DNA from: Yponomeuta sedellus
Lineage: Eukaryota > Arthropoda > Insecta > Lepidoptera > Yponomeutidae
Assembly (NCBI GenBank): GCA_934045075.1
Contig: OW203724.1
Location: forward strand, 17,909,143 to 17,973,142
DNA: 64,000 nt
Direction: 5' to 3'
The position numbers and the translations under genes were made by a program. This document shows positions 32,700 to 44,165 of this stretch, piece by piece (position 1 is the stretch's first letter; each line of letters starts with the position of its first letter). Below the pieces are notes generated by a model. The model saw nothing but the letters and a program-made list of their open reading frames with translations. It was not told the origin of the DNA and searched no databases.

Positions 32700-33075
32700 A
32701 TAGAAATATAACACTGACCTTTGCATCTACGTAATGAGATGATTTATTCAGCGTTCAGTGGCATCTGCACTCACTCTAGATAGGTGAAGGGACCTTTCGG
32801 GCGCTCCAGTGTCTAGCACATTATTTTTATTTCCATGGTGTGGGCTCGTTCAGCTGGTGAAACAGGTTCGATCCCCAGTCCGGGGATGTAGCAATGCTTT
32901 GTTTAATTTCAAAGTTACGTACTTACGTTTGTGAAAGTGTAGTAGCAATAACACTCGTTAAGGGTGAAGGAAAACTTCGTGAAGAAACCCGCCGCTTGAT
33001 TGGCTCCGCACGTATTTACTAGTCTTTCCTGTGGGCTAGGCAGACTAAGCTGTAAGGATGGTACAGGTGCTGGGC
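32700..33075 (+). mobile_element. SINE-2 relative, rearranged
   Basis: It starts TTTGCATCTACGTAATGAGA (as in the 25245 region), has box B CAGGTTCGATCCCC, then AAGTTACGTACTTACGTTTG and GGTGAAGGAAAACTTCGTGA, and ends GGTACAGGTGCTGGGC. Confidence 0.65.
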
Positions 33076-33258
33076 AAGCCTAGAAATATAGTGTCGAATA
33101 TATTTTAGGAATATTTAGGGACAGTTCTATTGCAGGATGAATAATTTATAAACAACGGCTAAATTCAGGGTTCGGTATGTGCCTAGATTGTAATATGTGA
33201 ATGATTGCATGTATGGCGTGCTGAATGCAAAAATATTTTTAAATAAACTAGTGTGGAG

Positions 33259-33330
33259 TTTTTAAACGCATTTAGAGCGTTGTTGCGGCTCCCTCCTTTC
33301 GGCAGCGCTTCGGAAATGTTCGGTCCGGTA
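33259..33330 (+). pseudogene. LINE reverse-transcriptase C-terminal scrap
   Basis: The frame reads FLNAFRALLRLPPFGSASEM, a pattern I know from lepidopteran LINE reverse transcriptases downstream of the palm. Sequence after 33330 no longer resembles it. Confidence 0.5.
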
Positions 33331-33999
33331 GGGGAGTACGGGGCAGCAGCAATAGTCTTTGAAGGCTATCGCATATGGGTTTGGCCCTTATATGAAGCTT
33401 TTTGTTACTATAACCAAATTGAAACTGATAATTTCTTATTGGTAAAATGGCTGTGATTTAATTTGTTAGTCTTAAGTTTAAATAAATTTAATTTTATTAT
33501 TATTTATTTTTATCTCTTATTATTTAATTTTATAAAGTGGATCTTAGTTCTCTAAATAAAAAAATTAAATAATAATAGTAAACTATTCAATAGAAGCTTG
33601 TTGGAATAAATTCTTTTCATTCAGCTCAAATTAATCACTTTGATGAAGGAGTTACACAACTATTATTCAATATTACATTCAGTTAGTGTAAAGCCATTTC
33701 TCACTCGACAACTGTATGAACTCAACCCCTTAGCATTCGCTGAGCCTTTACACAGTCTAATCGATTACAATCCCATCTCGGTTCACAATACCATAGAAAA
33801 ATACCCAGTAGTTTGACTAACCCTGCCAGTTTCATCTAGTTGAGATTTCGAAGTATACTCTTATCAAGAACTTTAATAAAATACCAAATAATTAAAGCTA
33901 GGTAGTTTTATTGACTATTTACATAGTCTTTATCCAATAATCAGCGGAATATAGTTATTTATTATATTACCTAGCTAGAACATCTCAGGAACAAAAACA
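33331..33999. other. Spacer, nothing recognised
   Basis: AT-rich with no supported feature. Confidence 0.3.
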
Positions 34000-34215
34000 C
34001 CATTGGGTGATTTCTGTGCTTCGCGAGGCACGTTAAGCCGTTGGTGCCGGCTGTTATGCAATGGCAGTCGTTAAGCCATGTCAGAGGCCTTATGGGTGGC
34101 TTCATAACTTCTGACAGTGAGGCCCGCCACTGTCTTACAATCCTCCACTAACCCTGGCTTGTCCCCCGTGGTGGAGTATGGTCTAACTTTCCTGCAATGC
34201 AGGAAGAGACCCGTG
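34000..34215 (+). mobile_element. SINE-5S copy, head truncated
   Basis: It begins GTGATTTCTGTGCTTCGCGA, continues TTAAGCCGTTGGTGCCGGC and TCTGACAGTGAGGCCCGCC, and ends CAGGAAGAGACCCGTG. The 5S-like head is missing. Confidence 0.8.
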
Positions 34216-35477
34216 ACTGGCAAGAGACCGCGCAGAAACAAGCGTCGACTTATTGTCTCGGAGACCAAGACCCACTTTGGGTTGCTGAGTAAGCGACAAG
34301 TAAGTATGTCGTTTGTAAATTAAAACCCAACTGTGTTTGTATGGGAATTGACCATAAGAAGTCCCCTTGCATAGTGTTTATAAAGTGAAACAAGTCATAG
34401 ACTCATCATAGACCCCTCAAGATCCTTAGACTCCTGACCTTAAATATCAACACAACACCCCATTGTTATTTTGAAACTTGTGCTGTTACTTTAATGCCAG
34501 GACTGAGGATGTTAAAAGGTACATGATGTGAGTTACTTGCTTCAATTTACTAGCACAATGCAAACTTGTGGGGCCAAGTATTTGCAGACTGTCATTGACA
34601 CCGCGCCACATAACTCAGGCATTGTGCGTATGAATTCTGTACGCCGAAAGTGTGATCGGAACTTTGCACGTAGATAATTCGCAAATTGTACCTTGGGAAT
34701 TGCGACTCCCTTACTTATCATTTTGTTTTCTGATAGATGTTTCCTGTCTTTATATTTTTCTGATTATTTCTAGATACTTCAACTCCCAACTGTCACCACT
34801 CCAGTATATATGATAGAGTTCATTATAGATCGTCGAGTTCAGTAGTCTGGAAAATCATAAGTGAGTAACTGTGTTTGAATACGAGAAAGAGCAATCTATT
34901 CCTTTGTCCCTGATGTATGCGAGCCCAAAATGTAATACATTTGGCCACTACTTCTGTATATAAGTATTTTCGATCATAATTATATTCCCTAATAACTCGC
35001 AAACAAATAGTCAGCTATGACTTATAACAGAACCAGAGAGCTCGCATCGACACATATAGATAAATAAAACTAAAACATACCTGTCAAAATCTGTTCACAA
35101 AATGTCGCTAGGCGATACCAAACGATTTTGTGGGTAAGAGAAAAAAATCAACAAAATACCTATCTATATCTGTCTTCACGAAATGTCCACGGAATGTTTC
35201 AGCTGAAAGCTACGGCATTCATTAGCAAAAAAGCTTACTGCATTACCGGTGAACGAGACACGCTCTTTTCTGCTCTCGTAAATTTCGCTCTTTGCGGCGC
35301 AAGTGAAACGTCGACGAAATGGCTCATTCCGAACGGACTCAGGATTGTGGAACTTTGTCATCACTCTCCTTTTATATCCTGCCTTCGATATTGGGCTTAG
35401 CAAAGGTTCGCGCAGCAATGGCGCCCAACGCAGCAACGGCGGTCCGGCGGCGAGCTGGACCTAGTTTTTTGTTGAAT
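34216..35477. other. Spacer with an old direct repeat
   Basis: TATAGATCGTCGAGTTCAGT near 34825 recurs as TATAGATCGTAGAGTTCAGT near 36110, with scattered similarity around each. This suggests an old local duplication. No gene is recognised; frames at 35128-35436 have no family. Confidence 0.4.
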
Positions 35478-36037
35478 ACAGTGATATTGTTCCGATGTAA
35501 AACCTAACTGCAAAGTAGGTAGTCGGGGCTGTAAGTAATGCAATTTGCTTAAGTCAGATGTCGCTGCCTGTACGTAATACAGAGAATATTGTAAAGAGGT
35601 TCGAAATTTCACTGATGCCGTGAGTCGCCCATTGGCTCAATTGGTAGAGCGCTGGCACGGATAGCCAGAGGTTGCGGGTTCGAATCCCGGCATGGGTGAA
35701 ATTTTTAGCCTCTAAATAGGTTTTTAAATTTGTTCCTTAGCACGGGTTAGTGCATTAAAAATAAAAATAGTATAATCATGTGGGTACAGTGATATCGTTC
35801 CGATGTAAAACCTAACTGCAAAGTAGGTAGTCGGAGCTGTAAGTGATGCAATTTGCTTAAGTCAGATGTCGCTGCCTGTACGTAATACAGAGAATATTGT
35901 AAAGAGGTTCGAAATTTCACTGATGCCGTGAGTCGCCCATTGGCTCAATTGGTAGAGCGCTGGCACGGATAGTCAGAGGTTGCGGGTTCGAATCCCGGCA
36001 TGGGTGAAATTTTTAGCCTCTAAATAGGTTTTTAAAT
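35478..36037 (+). mobile_element. SINE-T tandem dimer
   Basis: Equivalent points at 35614 and 35922 give the same 308-bp period as the array at 6372-7472. Both heads keep box A and box B; the second ends GGTTTTTAAATG. Confidence 0.9.
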
Positions 36038-37259
36038 GTATCTGATATCTTAGTATGTTTATGATCATTTATATTATTCTTCATATATCATATATTCTCT
36101 TCATGATTCAATATAGATCGTAGAGTTCAGTAGTCCTGGGAAGAATAAATGAGCCACTGCGTTAGAATAACTGAAATCTATTCCTTGAACAGTGTGTTTA
36201 GGAATTATATTCTTACAAATTAGACCAATTATCTTTAATTATCTTTTAGGATAAAAGAGCATTTATTTGGAATACGTTCGATGGGTCAATTAAGAATATG
36301 GTCAAAAGAAGGCTGTTCTAGGTAATGCCTCGAATGCACCTTCCACTCCGAGTCCCGGCAGAATGACTTGCCGAGTGCTCGAGTATTTTATACTCTACAG
36401 TACTGCTGGAGACATTTTTACACTGTCCCAGTAATTACGGCTTATATTGCAGCTGAAATAAAAGCTACTTTCGTCGGTGTTTTATTTTAGACATAAATAA
36501 TGCGTCCTGCATTTTACAGAATACACTCGTGTATTTTGTGAAAACAATAAGGTTTAAACTGCCGCTTCAAAACATATTTCTTTCTCAAATGTGACGCCCT
36601 TTTCGACAGAAAATAGTATGTTATTATGAAAATAGTGTAAATAGTTTCTGTGTTAGTTTTTTCTCCACATAAACTATTAATTGTGAATCTATTATAGCAA
36701 CTTTGACGTTAATTAAGTAAACATTTTGTTTTTCAAATAATAAAAATAATTGAATTTAATGGATAGGTAAGCCAAATCGCAAATACATCGCAAGAGGGTA
36801 TGTATGAACAGCACATCAATCTTTACATACGTAAAGTCGACAATAACTATATTGTTATTGCAAAAACGCTTCTAGCTTCACTAAGTAGAGTGTACGCATG
36901 TAAATCTACTCAGTCACATTACCGATTCTGACTCAGTCACATGACTTTGTAACGATTAAGGTTGAACTGCAGCTGTCTGTACAACTGTACACCTATGATA
37001 AAGTTAAAATTATCATGGATGGGTGGTACAATGGCTTGAGTCATACGTTGTGGCGTAAAAATATCAGAATTTGACAATTAATGAACAGGAAAGTAGCCAT
37101 TATTTTGGGTACTGCTGGGGTGGTCCATCTCTCCAGCATATGCTGAGTCAGAGCCCCTTTGCATTTTTCGCACCTACAGAATGTTACCTTGTACTTTGTG
37201 TTGACTTTTAGACTTTTAGTCCGGATTTACTTACGGGTGTTGTTATATCGGAAAAGTCC
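36038..37259. other. Spacer, nothing recognised
   Basis: No gene or repeat that I can name apart from the direct repeat noted for 34216-35477. Confidence 0.3.
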
Positions 37260-37480
37260 GACCAGGTTTCGCTCCGATTCGCAGAGCTTAATCATGGTGA
37301 GCAGAGACGGAGCTCGCGTCGTCGGTTGCTCGTCGGTTGATTTGCTCGTGTTTACTTTTGTTGCTGTTTCTGTTTGTCCCATTGCTGTAAAATTTTGCTT
37401 TTTTTCTGTTTTACTTCAATTGTTATTCTATAGTGTGTGTGTGTGTACGTAGAAGCCAATAAATGTTTTATCTATCTATC
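37260..37480 (+). mobile_element. LINE-like 3' end with TATC tail
   Basis: The region ends AATAAATGTTTTATCTATCT, a polyadenylation-like signal followed by TATC repeats, typical of LINE tails. The body is not identified. Confidence 0.4.
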
Positions 37481-37545
37481 AACCATAATAGACATTGAAA
37501 ACAGGCGACGAGCGTCGTCGTACTTTTTCCTTTGTGGTTGTACTA

Positions 37546-37663
37546 CAATAATCAAGCCTGTACGAGAAACTTGTCAAGACCTAGAAAACTGTAATATTAG
37601 ACGCTTACACCTCGCCTAATCTTTGCTAACGAATCTATTAGAAGTAACATTTACAATATCAAT
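37546..37663 (+). repeat. Direct repeat, left copy
   Basis: AATAATCAAGCCTGTACGAG through TACAATATCAA is repeated with changes at 38254-38376. Confidence 0.75.
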
Positions 37664-38018
37664 CGATCGATATCAACCCATGTATGTCCCCACTGCTGGT
37701 GCACAGGTCTCTTCCTGCATCATAGGAAGGTTAGGTCATACTCCACCACGGGGGCCAAGTCCGAGTTGGTGGGGTATTGTAGGACAGGGGCGGGCCTTAC
37801 AGTCAGAAGTTATCAAGCCACCCATAAGGCTTCTGACATGGCTTAATAACTGTCATTACGTAACAGCCGGCACCAACGGCTTAAGGTGCCTTGCAAAGCA
37901 CAGAAGCGCTCGGAAAAATGCCACTAGCGGTAGTCACCCATCCTGCAGCTGAACGCGCCTGCTGTTGCTTACTCAAGTGATTGATTCCGATCACTCGGTT
38001 CGACTAGGCCAGGAGCGC
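37664..38018 (-). mobile_element. Full-length SINE-5S with 14-bp target duplication
   Basis: TTTACAATATCAAT lies at 37650-37663 and again at 38019-38032, framing a 355-bp insert. On the minus strand it starts AGCGCTCCTGGCCTAGTCGA, has a 5S-like head (GTAAGCAACAGCAGGCGCG and GGATGGGTGAC), the standard body, and ends GGGTTGATATCGATCGAT. This copy best defines both ends of the family. Confidence 0.9.
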
Positions 38019-38059
38019 TTTACAATATCAATAGTAGGTACACAACAATATCAATAGTA

Positions 38060-38240
38060 CAAAACTATCGATAGTATCTTTACTATCGATAGTCTGTTGA
38101 AGAGCAATACTAAAGTTTATTGGTGGGCAGCGATTGAAACTATCGATACTACCGATAGTATTGCAGTGGAAGATATATCGATACTATTGTTTTTTTTACA
38201 ACTATCGACTGACAATCGTAATATCGATATTGGACTATCG
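38060..38240. promoter_or_regulatory. Cluster of TATCGATA-type motifs
   Basis: ACTATCGATAG occurs twice close together at 38063-38095. ACTATCGATACTACCGATAG lies near 38139, ATATCGATACTAT near 38175 and AATATCGATATT near 38220. TATCGATA is the core site known for DREF/BEAF-type factors in Drosophila. Here it may only be a property of a repeat. Confidence 0.35.
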
Positions 38241-38253
38241 AGCGGCAACACTA

Positions 38254-38376
38254 TAATAATCAAGCCTGTAGGAGAAATTTATCAACATCTTAAAAACTGT
38301 AATAGGTATGAGACGGTTACACCAGTCTCCTAATCTTTATCAACGTATCGAAGGAAGTAACAGGTACAATATCAAG
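38254..38376 (+). repeat. Direct repeat, right copy
   Basis: Counterpart of 37546-37663, without the SINE insertion. Confidence 0.75.
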
Positions 38377-38575
38377 TTTGTTAAAGTGTTCCGTCAACTT
38401 AAATGGGTTTGTTTCTTAATCCATCGGACGCATTGAAAGTTTTCATTAGCTAACGAAGTGAACCGAAATTCAGGACGATAGACGGTACAATATTCAAACT
38501 TATGCAGCTGCGCATAAGATGTGAAGTTGTATCATCAAGTACTTTAACTACAGAAGCTTACACATTCTGATACCT

Positions 38576-39643
38576 TTTTTTTTGTTACCCAGGAGAAACC
38601 CCAATTACGGGTACCACCGGCTCGGGGGAGCACAGTGGTTATGTCGGACTCCCCGCCCTGAAAAGGGCGGTATACCGACTAAAACTCCTGGGGTGTTCCT
38701 CCGCACCGCAAAGGACGGGGCCACGGGGACGCTTACGCACACTTCCGCGACCCCGTCTGCGGGCGCCCTTTCGGGCACTCCTTCGGCGGCGCCCCTGCCC
38801 CATCGCAACGACCCTACGACGGGGCGAGGGAACGCCGCATCTCTTCGTTGGAGCGCATAGTGGCCAAGTGCTAAAGATCTTGGCCACCACACGCCCCAAC
38901 GCGCTGCCCCCTCCATCCCATCGTTACTTGGACCAATGGGATTAGAGGAGGGCGGCGCACCTCCTCGTTGGGGCGCATGGGGGCCAATGTGCTGTTGGCC
39001 CCCACACGCCCCACACGCGAGGCCCGTCGCGTCGCCCACCTGCGCCTCTCTGAAAGCAGAGAAGGCGGAGAGCGGCCGCGTGGGCCCCCTCTGTGCCAGA
39101 AGGCACCCTCGGAACACGCAAGGGCGCCCTCCGGCCGGCCGTGATGGAGGCGAAGGGTCCCCCGACCCTCCGCGACCCGGTGGCCACTCTGGTCCGACTG
39201 GTACGAGGCGCGCGCGCTTCCGCGCAGCGGCGCCCCCCCCAGTCGGTTGGTCGCCTGGGTCCCGCTCCACAGAGTGAAACAAGGCCCACGCGACCCCTCC
39301 CACTGTGATGGAGGCAGAGGGTCCCCCGACCCTCCGCCCACGGCCACTCTGGTCCGACAGGTACGAGGCGCGCGCGCTTTCGCGCACCGGTTCCCCCCCC
39401 CCCCCCAGTCGGTCCTTCAATCGGTTGGTCGCCTGGGTCCCGCTCCACAAAGTGAAACAGGGCCCACGCGACCCCTCCCGCCAGATTTTTCGCCGCTGGC
39501 CAGCAAGATCCCATAAAGAGAAGTTACTGACCAGCGCCCAGGGTGCACCGGCCCTTGCCACTTTCCCTTCCCACTGGTTCAAGATGAATCAGTAGGAACG
39601 GAGGCAGAAGGGCACACGGGGAGGTAATCTGGCATCGCACCCC
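38576..39643 (-). mobile_element. GC-rich retroelement insertion, 1.07 kb
   Basis: ACACATTCTGATACCT flanks the insert at 38560-38575 and 39644-39659, a 16-bp target duplication. The plus strand starts with a run of T, so the minus strand ends in a short poly(A): this is a retro-insertion. The content is strikingly GC-rich against an AT-rich background. It contains internal tandem repeats: a period near 165 from 39141 and 39306 (GTGATGGAGGC starts) and one near 121 around 38840 and 38961 (TCGTTGG-GCGCAT). Long frames are open on both strands, as expected of GC-rich DNA; I see no RT motif. A 5'-end relative is at 24325-24455. It could be a non-autonomous LINE derivative or a processed structured RNA. 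Confidence 0.8.
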
Positions 39644-39659
39644 ACACATTCTGATACCT

Positions 39660-40508
39660 AGTTTAAATTGAAACGTTCATTAACCTGCTGACTGAATACA
39701 CGAATCATGTGACATCTTCAAGGTCAATCACCTTGAAGAATTTTACTATTGTACATTAACATTCAACAAACTGAATGTTCTGAAAATTCTTTACGTTGAA
39801 ATCTATTTCTGACACCACTCGCTTACTGTGAAGGAAACCATCGTGAGGAAACCTGAGTATATGATGTATTCACATATCTCAGCGCTTGAAATTGATAATC
39901 CGCAGTGAGCTCGTATTGTAAGCGTATAGCCTAAGCCTTATTCCTATGATTAATTATTCAGAACTAACAAATACGCACAAAAAAATTCATAAAAATTGCT
40001 GAAGCTGCTTTGAAAGAGTTCGATAGCAAAAACAGTGCACGACATTTTTAAATATCAGGTATATATTTGTTCATAAGAAAACGTGAAAGACCCTAATGAT
40101 ACTATTTTGCCAAACTGTTTATCAGTAAGCTCTTGGTAACAATACATTTATAAACTTACTTAACTACACTACCGCCAGTATCAGTACATTCTGAGTCTGA
40201 AGCACTAAAGGACGGCTTTACAAACTACTTATTAATACAAAGCGCTTAAGCATCGAGCATTTTTCGAGACTTTTATTACATAATTCCTCTAGGAGGCAGT
40301 TATAAATGGCAGGAACCAATTATCTAGCCTAGATCCAAATTAATTAGAATGTTTAGGTAGGTATTTCATATTTCTCTTGTTTTGCTCTTACATAAACTTT
40401 CGTTCCAAGATATAGGCTGGCAAAGGTTAATACATCCATATGGGGCATTGTATAAGTTTCTACAATAAGATCCCTGAAGATATTTTAATAAGCTTGCCAG
40501 AACCGTGC
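39660..40508. other. Spacer with a SINE-2 relic
   Basis: GTGAAGGAAACCATCGTGAG at 39829-39848 marks a fragment of SINE-2. Nothing else is recognised. Confidence 0.4.
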
Positions 40509-40570
40509 GCAAAAAGTGCACTTTACACAAGTGTTGAACGGTCAACACTTGTGTAAAGCGCACTTTTTGC
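40509..40570. repeat. Long short-loop palindrome
   Basis: Arms 40509-40537 and 40542-40570 are complementary over 29 bases with one mismatch and a 4-base spacer. Confidence 0.9.
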
Positions 40571-40745
40571 CTGTCGTTTGCTTAATTTACCTGGGTTAAT
40601 GCACCCAGGTGAATTAAGTAAACTAATAGTAAATTGTAAACACCTGTCCTTGTTTTACGTACTAATTGAAATACTCTGTAAATTTTATCACCTATTGACT
40701 TTTACCTGGGTACATTAACCCAGGTGAATTAAGTAAACGACGGGC
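40569..40745. mobile_element. 177-bp MITE
   Basis: Terminal inverted repeats of 33 bases (40569-40601 and 40713-40745) start GCCTGTCGTTTGCTTAATTT. The subterminal ACCTGGGT/ACCCAGGT pairs can fold again. TTTTT flanks both ends. It abuts the palindrome above. Confidence 0.8.
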
Positions 40746-41724
40746 TTTTTTAGTGTGTCTTCATCCAACGGGAACAGTTGCGGTTTGAAAATTTTTTTTC
40801 TTGCTGTTTCGTGGACCCGTTATTGTAATCAACGGATCCACGAAAGAATAAACTATTTCTCGTGATCTCATTAAAGAAGATTAGTCCTTCTGTATAATGG
40901 GGAAATAGAGATAGCAATATATATATACATATATACTCTTTCATTGGAAGTCGGTTGAATGCGGTAGATTAAAGACAAAGTTTGTTTATATAACCATGTT
41001 GTCTGGAATCAAAGTCGGGTTAATGCATGTGTTCTAGGTTTAAGACTAATTATATTACCTATGTCATTGTTAAATAAGTGGTAAGACTAAGTTTGGGTTT
41101 TTTGTCCATTTCCTATCGAAAATGATGTAGATTTTGAAATGACACCCAGTTTCACCAGTAACGTTCATGAAGTCGCGGTCTCTGTGCTACTTTGATTGAA
41201 ACCTTTCTGAAATTTTGAATTTGTTCCATTGTGCAATTTAGCGGTTGATGCTACAAAGAAAACGTACTACGGAACCCTTTAATTTGTATTCGCTTTGTAT
41301 CCAACGAAAACTTAATCTCCAAATTGGATCCATAACCAATTTGCAAATTAATAGCCAATCCCCGAGATCCAATTAACTAGCGCTTACACATTTTTTCCAT
41401 TTACTTTGCAAACGCCATTTTGGCATTGTTCAACATTATTCTTTGGAAAAATACACGCCTCTGGAGTAATAGTAAGAGACGTTTGTGAAGAGAAGTCTGT
41501 CTACGCCGTGTATATTTATTAAATAACTAAATAGCAAGTCCTGTTTACTACCTACCCCCGGGATGCAGTTTATGTTATTTATGAGTGAGCCTCTCGCTCT
41601 CTGAAATCTGTCTGGTTTATTTGTTAGCGCGTTGATCGTTCTTGATTAGTTTTATAGGTTTTGAAGGTACAATTTAACAAAGGTCACAAAGGTCAAGAAC
41701 ACAAGGTCCCCAGATCTTTCTAAT
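40746..41724. other. Spacer, nothing recognised
   Basis: Short frames only (for example 40750-40944). No family or RNA seen. Confidence 0.3.
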
Positions 41725-41854
41725 AAACGGGTCTAATCGCGATTATTTATCAGGTAAAAGGTAATTACCTTATTTCCCGACGTTTCGGCAGCGTTACAGT
41801 TGCCGTGGTCTCGTTTACGTTTTACCTAATTAATAATCGCGATTAGACCCGTTT
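41725..41854. mobile_element. 130-bp foldback element
   Basis: 35-base inverted ends (AAACGGGTCTAATCGCGATT and complement at 41820-41854) enclose CGTTTCGGCAGCGTTACAGT and TGCCGTGGTCTCG. This is the cleanest copy of the family also at 8668, 24713 and 25193. Confidence 0.85.
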
Positions 41855-42159
41855 GATGTATAACTATGTGTGAGTATCGCGAATCGTTAAGATATACTAA
41901 GACTTGCTATTTATCACGATCTCTTTTGCCTCATTTAACATTCATTAGTCACTTCATGCACGCACGCCGGTTTCAGGACCTTTCCAAAGAAATGAACTGT
42001 GGTGACACAGATGCTTGATGTGGCGAATCATGTTTTGATAGACTATTCTTTCCTCATTCCTCAAGCATACTCATGACATTCTTAGCGTTGGCCTGTACCC
42101 AAATGGCCAGCCAATTTCGCTTTAAATAAAAAAAACATGACATAAACCTTCTTTTTTAA
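41855..42159. other. Spacer, nothing recognised
   Basis: No supported feature. Confidence 0.3.
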
Positions 42160-42312
42160 AAACCTATTTAGAGGCTAAAAATTCCGCCCATGAAGGGACT
42201 CGAACCTCGACCTCTGGCTAACCGTGCCAGCGCTCTCCCAACTAAGCCAATAGGCGACTTACCGGCATCAGTCAAATTTCGAAACTCTTTACATTACTCT
42301 CTGTACGTACAC
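42160..42312 (-). mobile_element. SINE-T copy
   Basis: The end motif complement AACCTATTTAGAGGCTAAAA, a damaged box B (GGGACTCGAACCTCG) and ACCGGCATCAGTCAAATTTC. It ends near GTACGTAC. Confidence 0.8.
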
Positions 42313-42426
42313 CTTCTTTAGAGATAAAACAACAGAAATGTTAATATAATAAATATAAACAAAAACAGTAACATAACGGGCAAAGTTCATGTTAAAAATT
42401 CGCTCGCACATACATACCTAGATCTT

Positions 42427-42545
42427 ACCCTATCCACTATTAGGTGATAGATAGATAGAATATTTTTTATTGTACACTGAAATTACAGTAACTGAAATTT
42501 TATAAGAATATTGTACATTTGGCGGCTTTATTATTAAAAACAATT
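42427..42545 (+). mobile_element. Dispersed repeat (TTGTACACTGAAA type)
   Basis: ATAGAATATTTTTTATTGTA, CACTGAAATTACAGTAACTG and TACATTTGGCGGC match 24615-24712. Confidence 0.5.
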
Positions 42546-43480
42546 TGCAACAAATAATTGCAGACTGACCAAAGTTCAAAACTTAGTAAAAATGTTGATG
42601 GTAAAAGAAAACTTCATCTTTGTAACGATGCTTGTATCCACATGTGCTAGGGAAGTCCAAGGTACAGATACATTTTATATCACTATCGAGTAGCGGTAGC
42701 TCGCTTTACGTGGTGAAATAAAGCAAGGTGGCGCTAGCCAATAATAGTTTAAACTTTTATCGTGACGCTGTGCTTCCCTAGCTGACGAGGATTACCGCTG
42801 AAAGCTTAATCGCCCAACTTTTTAAGCACCATAATATTCCACAGAATGCGCCGTAAAGCTGTTGAATAAGACTCGGTGAGTGCAGTAAGATAACTTGCTC
42901 TATCACGCTTCCACACGAACTATTTGAGCGCTTGAGAACCTACCTAGATAGAGAGACACAGAAGTCCCACTCAACTAGATTAGTGTACAGTACACGTTAT
43001 GGAATCTGAACTAAGTAGAGTCCCCCAAAGTGTGTGCCGTGGCACGTAGGTGTACCGTAGTCCTCGGATGTTTTTTGTCAAAAATATTCAAAAAAGTTTT
43101 TGTTAAAAATTGCCATTTTTAACGGAAACTAATTAATCTGCTAGGTTATTCACAGTAGCCTATATTGAAGGCCTTGATATTTACAATTAGCTATATTAAT
43201 ATTAATAAGATTTGTGCGTAAGTTATTTTTAATATATATATTTTTTAAAAGATACAATATTCATCATAAAAGATTTTTAAATCCTCTTCCATAATGTGGG
43301 GACTCATTAATTATTTACAAAAAACCTTTAATTCAGTAATAAATCCTTTTAATATATACTTTCCCCTAATATCTTTAAATCTTTGATTGTTTGATACTGT
43401 CGTCACGTCTATTGTTGCCACTGATAGCCATTTGATTGCATTTTGTATTTAATGCAATATGTTTATAAGTCGATATCTCG
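42546..43480. other. Spacer, nothing recognised
   Basis: No supported feature. Confidence 0.3.
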
Positions 43481-43660
43481 CTAATCGTCAAAGAAAACTT
43501 CGTGAGATAACCTGAGTCTCTGAGGTGTTTAAATACCTCAGCGCTTGAAATTGCCAGTCCGCGCGTGATAATTAAGCCTATACTCTATCTCTATCTCTCT
43601 CTCTCTCTGAGAAAGGGTTTGTGCCCTGCAGAGGGACGTTTATAGGTTACATCAAAAAAA
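43481..43660 (+). mobile_element. SINE-2-like fragment with CT repeat
   Basis: GTCAAAGAAAACTTCGTGAG, then AATACCTCAGCGCTTGAAAT, a CTCT run, then GGGTTTGTGCCCTGCAGAGG. The order resembles the intron 2 relics in the protease genes. Confidence 0.5.
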
Positions 43661-44165
43661 TGCCAGTAAATCAGACCCTCGCGAATGTTCAGAGGTAAAG
43701 CATTCACCAGACGAATCGCTCTGTCACAGTGAAGAAATTCGAATAAACTAGCATATTTCGCTCGGGGTTATCAAAAAGGAAGTAGACGTTGAAGACGACC
43801 ATGCGCTTTGTTTACTATTTGATTAGCATTTAAGGCGCTTCGGGGCGTTTACTAGCGCCACCAATGCCAAAATTATCATAACTTGTTTTATAATTAGTTT
43901 TTATCCTTAAATACAATCCTTCTGATTTTTATTTGTCGATTCTACCAGGCGCCTGAAAGCGTTTTGCACTCCAACTTTTCTTTCTTTTGAATTCAATTCT
44001 ATTGACTTGTTCTAAACCTTTCTTTGTGAGAGTTTTTAATTTTAGGCATGGATGCCTTGTGAACGTTAGTTATCCTAGCAATGCCTACATTTATGTAGGG
44101 TTGCTATGCTATAATTATGTCTTTTAATAGTAAAAGACATATAATATAGATGAAAAGACATAATT
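43661..44165. other. Spacer, nothing recognised
   Basis: No supported feature. Confidence 0.3.

Noticed and set aside
38605..39582. 325-codon minus-strand frame and several overlapping frames on both strands
   Set aside because: The region is very GC-rich, so stop codons are rare in every frame. The translation is low-complexity Gly/Arg/Pro with tandem repeats and lies inside a retro-insertion; no domain is recognisable.
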